From Viscum album (taxonomy: Eukaryota; Streptophyta; Magnoliopsida; Santalales; Viscaceae), in assembly GCA_963277665.1 (NCBI GenBank), contig OY728143.1:1118912110-1118976109 (forward strand): a DNA stretch of 64,000 nt, given 5' to 3'. Below the pieces are notes generated by a model, which saw nothing but the letters and a program-made list of their open reading frames with translations, was not told the origin of the DNA and did not search any database. The position numbers and the translations under genes were made by a program. Positions 57,650-64,000 of this stretch are shown piece after piece. How positions within the stretch are numbered: the stretch's first letter is position 1; every line of letters starts with the position of its first letter.

Positions 57650-60600
57650 CATGACACTAAATTGAATATCAACTGTTTCCCCATTTGATGTATTGGTAAT
57701 GAGGTGTTAGCTATCAATTTTTCAGGAAACATAGATAAGATATCCTCAACTATATAGTAAGATAAATTAATGAGGATTGATCATCTTGAACCTTTAGGTG
57801 TATATTTTATCATTGTATGAATGTTTTATAGGATCTGTGCTTGATGATTTTAGATCATTATATCTTTGAAATTTACTTTTGTTAGGTTCTCATTAGGGGC
57901 TTTATTTGTTACACTATTTAATTCGTGGATATTTATAAGGATTCATACCACTTTCTATTTGTGCCATGTGTTGTGTGTTTTTAAAATCATGGCCTAGTGG
58001 TAAAGTATATTATTGAGTTTAATTGGTTTTTCGGAAAGGGTATGGCCTCAGTATTTTTAATTGGGGACTAGGATAGGCATGGAACTAGGTTATATTATGC
58101 ATTGGTTTGTGTTGGTTTAACTATAGATCGGTTCACCATGAGATGGTAACCTAAGAATGAGAACCTAGTTCTTCCTTTTGTTTCAGTATATGATCTATTG
58201 TTATATCCCATATAAATTCCTTTATTAAATAATGTTTGTAATCATTATGTGATTTGAGTGTTCCCCAAAGATATTGTTCAGTATCCTCTTTCATTGTGGG
58301 ACTTGTGGTTTAAAGGCATGTGGAAATTTGTGATGATTATTATTCCTGGATAATTTTGGAGAACTAATACTAAGATATTGGGCATTCCTTGGATTGGATA
58401 TTTTTTGGGTTTTTCTTGGAGCATACTAACATTATTGGAGTTGATTTTGATTTATCGGTTCTTGGGTTTTATGGAATCTCATTTATTTTCTTGTGAATCT
58501 AGGGAATCATTGTTTCCTTGGTGATGAAACCATTATTAGAGTGATCATTATTGCTTCACCATTCATATTATTTATAAGTTGTGGGTATTAACCTATCTAT
58601 TCTACCTAGGTTTATAGTTTCTTTTTGGATGATCAAGGTTCTATTATTGCTTTCGGCTGGTACTAGTTTTTAAGGGTTTGGTGAAATTATTAAATATATA
58701 TCTTATTTCGTGTTTTCATGGTCATGGATTCTTTAAGAGTTTTTTCCAACCCTCTTATGATGAATTTTCATGTTCATCCATTTTATTGTATGTCTGTTTT
58801 TCCAATGACTCTATAGGGGTAGAAATTTCCATGGTTGGGAGAATTATGACACACATAATTTCTCTATATGGTTTATAACCAATTCATAGATCATTGGGTT
58901 CTTTCCCAATTATTTTGGGTGTAATTTATATGATTTTGTAAAAAATTTAGGTTTTATGGTTTCTGTATGGTTTCCCAAAACTGTGAAATTACAACTAGAT
59001 ATTTGAAAATATATTTTCAATATCATTTATATTATTTTCAATGAATTTTAGAAATAGTGTTGAAAAATAATATATCTCATTGAAATATAAATAACATTAT
59101 GAAACTCTGTTTTAATCGATTTTACATCTATCATGAACTAATTTATTTTTTTATCCAGTACATATTGTTCACCCATCATTATCATTAATACTGGGTCACT
59201 TTTATATATATTTCTCAAAAATGTAAGTTATTCTTTATGAATTATTCCTCTTTCCCATTCCTCTATTCCCCACATTCCTTGTCCCTCAATTTTTTTTCAT
59301 TCACAAACTCTAATTATTATTTTTTGGGATAGTTATATTGGTGTGGCTTATATTTGTTTAAGGTTACGGTGTATTACTCATGGTTGAATTTTTCATTCTC
59401 CTTTGAAGAAAAAAAATGTTTCAATTGTCTTTATGTTGGAATTTGGCATGGGTTTCTTTGTAAATGCCTTATTATACATTTAATAAATTAATTTTATATT
59501 CTTAAATTCATTAACATGACATTAGATACATGTGGAATTCCTATATTAGGATTTAAATGGTTTAAAAATAGATTATTTACATGACACAGACATATTGTAT
59601 GTAGAATTATTGTGATAATATCCCATTTCATCTATTCAAAATGATTTAAATGTTTTATTGGAATGTTTTATAAAAGTTATATTTTAAAAATGGTGTTTGA
59701 AATAGGTTTTTTAATGGGTGATTGATGTTTTAATGACTCATTGTCGATAATTAAGGGACTTTTCTATCATCCTCATTAAATTTGTTAATGACGGTTGGGT
59801 CTCATACTGGAATGATATGATTTTAAAATGTTATTTATATTTTATAAATGAATGCATGGAACTTATTTATTTAAAAAATAAATAATTTTGTTTTTAAATA
59901 ATTGAAATTTTGGAAAAAAATTGGTAACCAAATGTTCATTCATGTTTTGTTTGATAAATTTGCTTCCAATGATATTGTAAATGTGGTTTTCAAATGGATT
60001 GAAATATTCTTATATTCCTTTTCACTTTTGTGAATGATCATTTCAAACATTCAATGATGTTGATTTATAAATCTGTTATGCCCCCAATTTATCCTCAATT
60101 TTTATTGTTGTTATAATATTAATTTGTGATAATTTTGTGTTGTGACTACCTTAGAGAGTTTTATATATCTTTGATAATTTTTGTGTAATTATTATACATG
60201 AATGAAAAAATGGGGATGTTCCTTCTGTCGTTTACTACGTGAGGCATGGTTTAATATAAATTTTTTGAATTTGTATTTATGTGATCACGTACTATTTTAT
60301 TGGTTTTTCACCTTCATTGTTGAAATTTCATGGGGGGTCCAGTAGACTAGTATGAATCAAAATTAGTTAAATCCCTAGTGTAGAGTGTTCTACCTAAGGA
60401 TATACCCATTTGTACTAAGTGAGATGATGAGATGTTCTACATGTCCTCATAGTGTATTGTATGAGATGCATTGTTTTTTATCTCCCATATTATGATAGAT
60501 ATTTTTGTGTTTTATGTGAATATTTGGACATTAATGATTTATTATTACTAACCTAAATTCCTCATTCCCTATTTAGGATCCAAATATTTGAGTCTTATGA

Positions 60601-61900
60601 CATTTTACATGATAGTTATGTTCTGTTCAAGACACTTTAGGGTATTTTAGTTCTTGTTTTTTTTATATTCCCCTAGTTTAATTGGTTACATGGTATTATT
60701 GTTGACGTGTTATCATGGATAATTTTTTATTATTTCATTGGTGTATACATATGATTTTATAACAACATAACTATGTTTAGGGTTACTTTAAAATACATTA
60801 TTTTAAATTAGTTCAAACATGTTATATTAAAAAGGGATAAAAGTTTTTTTATTTAATATGTTGTTTTTAAGAAATGGATTTTAGTGAATTTGGTTATGAA
60901 AATGGATTCTTCACGAAGGTTTTATAAAGAAGGAGGAATATTTATTTAGTTAGGCTTACATGGTTTCAACGTTCCCCGTTCTATAGAAATAAATGATTAA
61001 TTTAAATGGATTACCATCATATTTTTTTTTGTTTAAACAGAATGGTAGTTTAGAAATGATCACGATCCATGATTACATGAATTATTTCATAAATCATGTG
61101 AAAAAATATATTATATTTATTTTCAAACTAGAAATTGATGAGATTTATTATAGAGGGATTACTATATAATCATTAGTGAGATCCAACTAGAAGAATTTAT
61201 TTCACACCACTTATATGTACTATTGTATTGGTGCATATATAGATCGTTTGTTTCTATTTCAGGTGCCTAGTTCTATTTCTGGTCATTAGCTTTTTTTGTT
61301 TTCCTTTGGATGTACTGTGAGATGTGATTATGTCTTCAGATCACAAGTGGTTATCTTTGATATATTCAATTTCTATTTCAATTCTTTTTGATTTTATGCC
61401 TTCCATTAATCCTTTGTTGCCTTCAAGTGTCTAATTTATCTTTTTTATATAATATAATTATATGTTTATTATTTTACTAATATTTTATTGTGTCATGTTT
61501 TGTTGGATAATTATTTTTTTCTACTAAATATTCATTTTTTATTTATATTTGATGGAAAACCCATTCCCTATATGTCTTATAAAATTCCAAGACAATAGTT
61601 TCCAACCAATGGGGATTAGGGACTCCCTTCATGCCCATGATGGGTTGTCTCGTGTGTTTTTATAGGTGGATATCTTAGGATGGTTCATTATATTCCTTTA
61701 ACATCAGGATATAAGACTCCATGAAATGTTATGTCTATAAAAATTTATTTGTAGTTTTATTTAAAATTTTATTCTAACATCAATCTTGCACTACTTATAA
61801 AAGGATGAAGTTGATAATTTTATACACATAATTGGTCCTCAAGAGGAGAATAGTTTTATATGGATGTTCTTTCATTGAGATCTCATGACCATTATAGATC
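57650..61900. repeat. Old dispersed repeat L, copy 3 (most complete)
   Basis: Ordered matches to copies 1 and 2 at 58131-58163, 58590-58670, 59240-59385, 59870-59960, 60270-60345 (missing from copy 2), 61360-61445 and 61577-61680. No solo LTR interrupts it. No gene is visible; frame 58678-58878 is featureless. Confidence 0.5.
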
Positions 61901-64000
61901 CTCTCTATACAATATACAACATTTTTTTTATAATATAGAAAAATTCATATCAATATCCATATGATTTGGGTGTTACATCCCTTAATGATAATGTCGCATA
62001 CCAACCTCCATGGCCATCATGTCCTTTATGACATCACCGACATATTGATGATGTCAAATGCTACCTAATGATCCACCTATTATAGTTGGTTTGCCTACTC
62101 TAGAAGATAATGTCCCTACCCTAAAATCCAAAAAGGATCCATCATGGATAATTTTTTTGTGCTCATATTTCATAGGATATTTATTTACATTCATAGGTTC
62201 ATTTTGAGTTTTTAGTGAAAAATTGGAGTGACACCCATCTTTACTGATGATTTATCATTAATACTTGAAGAATACCCTGAAGGATGGATTACTTGATTTA
62301 TTTGGTCAATTTTATTTACAATTGACTCTTATCCCCATTGAAACCCATTCATACTAATATATACACCCATATCCCATGCTACCAATATTTCTATTTAATA
62401 ATATGACGAGCCATTGATAGCCCTACATAATCTAATACTAGTCATGATAGAGTAAAAGTTAGATCCCTATGATCTACCTTCATTACCTAGTAATAAATTC
62501 TACATTCTATGTTTGTTATTGTAGAGATTCATTATATTTAGAGTTTGTTGATATGATGTTTCCTTTATATAATGTTTTATTAATTAAAATTTCACACTCT
62601 TAATTGTTTATTATTTTATTTATTAAAATATAATTTCTAATGTCACATAATGTTTATCATGTTTTAAGATTAATTCAATAATTTATAATTTTATGAAACT
62701 AATTTCACTAATATGGAAACTAGTAATTTTAATAAAATAAAGTCTTCTAAAATCACTAACATTAGTATCGGTAAATTCACCATTAATATTTTATTTATGT
62801 GGAATTTAGGAAATCAATTTTTTCAATTAAAATTTATTATTTCATACATTTTACATTTTTCATAAGATAATATATTTTCATACAATAATATATTTTCACA
62901 CATTAATATATTTTGGAAACATGATAATATAAAAAATTTCGTAATTAAATAAATCAGTTTAAATGTATTTCAATCATAGATTCGATTATAGTATAATATA
63001 TCATTATTTGGAAATTACATAGAATTTTTTTGACAATGGTACTCTATTTTTTAATCATTTTTTAATTTTAAATTTCTATAATTTATTATAATTTTGTTAA
63101 ACTCTATTTTTAATTTTTAATCTTCTTATCATTTCTGAAGAAGTTATGTATTGTTGTTTTAATGATTTCTATGAAGGAACTAAATATGAATAATTTTCAA
63201 ATTGTGTGTGATACAAGTAATGATATTACTTACGTAATTTTATTAGTTATAACTATAGTATTTTTCGATTTTCTATCAAGAGATGAAAATATATCATACT
63301 TAAATACAAGGGTGGATAACATTAGTTTTTATTATGAAAATACTTTTAATAGTAGGAACTATGAGAATTTTAATATAACCTCAATTACATTTCTCAAACA
63401 TACTTAGTTAGGGATAGATAGATAGTTGATATAAGAGAGTGAAATTTTATTTTACATTGGATAAGTTCTCAATGTTTTATCATTCATTATTTCACTTGTT
63501 CTTAAGATGATCCTTTTTCATCATCCTGATCACTTCAAGAAAGAGATAGAGTGGTTTCATATATCCTTGATCTTGTATTATTCACTAGTTAATTATTTTT
63601 CCTATTTAATATTTTATAATATATTTATTCTCTATAATTATGTATTGCGATTTTCCGATTAAAAATAAAGTTGGTTTTAGTTTATCAACATTAACAAAAG
63701 GATGGTACTCAAGTTGTGAGTAACGAAATAATTTATCTTTGTAACAGGTTGTGGCACCTATAAAATTTTAGTTTGTTTGTTATTTATAGTATTTTAAATT
63801 GTATGGTATGTAAATCATTTATAAAACATTTATGATTGTGGGTTTATTTTTTGTTTAAATCTTCTATAAAATTATAAATTATTGAAGAGTTGATGTTGGA
63901 TTGTAGTGATCTAAACTACATTATAAATTGAAATTTCAAAATGTTCATTTCATTTATATTTTATTATTAAACACTATTTTAATAATAATTGATTATTGTT
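61901..64000. other. A+T-rich noncoding end of window
   Basis: No gene. The section 62000-62500 is less A+T biased and might be worn coding sequence, but no motif could be read. From 62540 the sequence is extremely A+T rich, with a short tandem repeat at 62868. Frame 63162-63407 (81 codons) has no recognisable domain. Confidence 0.4.
62868..62921. repeat. Three tandem 18-bp units
   Basis: TAATATATTTTCATACAA, TAATATATTTTCACACAT and TAATATATTTTGGAAACA follow each other exactly. A short minisatellite, noncoding. Confidence 0.85.

Overview
The window looks like gene-poor, A+T-rich heterochromatic DNA from a flowering plant with a large, repeat-filled genome. The reasons are Ty3/gypsy retrotransposons with a tRNA-Met-type primer site, a Tekay-type chromovirus with an integrase chromodomain, an Athila/Tat-type pol remnant, nested insertions and solo LTRs. 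I see no host gene, rRNA, CRISPR array or bacterial feature. The species cannot be named from this sequence.

Layout. (1) 1-9252 is old noncoding repeat DNA. (2) 9253-19375 is element A, a young and structurally complete LTR retrotransposon with a 5-bp target duplication (ATAAA). Its two 3751-bp LTRs flank a short internal region with an intact 355-codon gag and no protease, reverse transcriptase or integrase. It also holds a tRNA-derived SINE-like segment on the minus strand. (3) 19376-32875 is more old repeat DNA. It contains a diverged solo LTR (D, about 21192-23873), a decayed ~175-bp tandem repeat and microsatellites. (4) 32876-35560 is a heavily mutated Athila/Tat-lineage pol. (5) 35762-52068 is a tandem pair of old Tekay-type copies: B, which lacks its 5' LTR and first half of gag, then a shared LTR, then C, then C's 3' LTR. 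Both carry gag, protease, RT, RNase H, integrase and chromodomain, all broken. (6) 52069-64000 is old repeat DNA. It is homologous in large blocks to 1-4900 and 19381-25300, and to 26400-27900.

How the parts relate. B and C are dead autonomous relatives of A. A supplies only Gag, so its recent movement must have used pol products from a related element elsewhere in the genome. The LTRs of A, C and D share more than the terminal TG and CA. They keep splice-like signals that would divide the LTR-derived 5' leader into exons, with a 36-nt middle exon in A and C and a second intron of about 1.05 kb in all three. In A and C the first putative intron holds stem-enclosed hairpins whose stems differ in sequence but still pair. 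The second, in A and C, holds two adjacent perfect palindromes. I consider this folded, apparently spliced leader the least explained structure in the window. All homology statements were read by eye; no alignment, database search or folding program was run.
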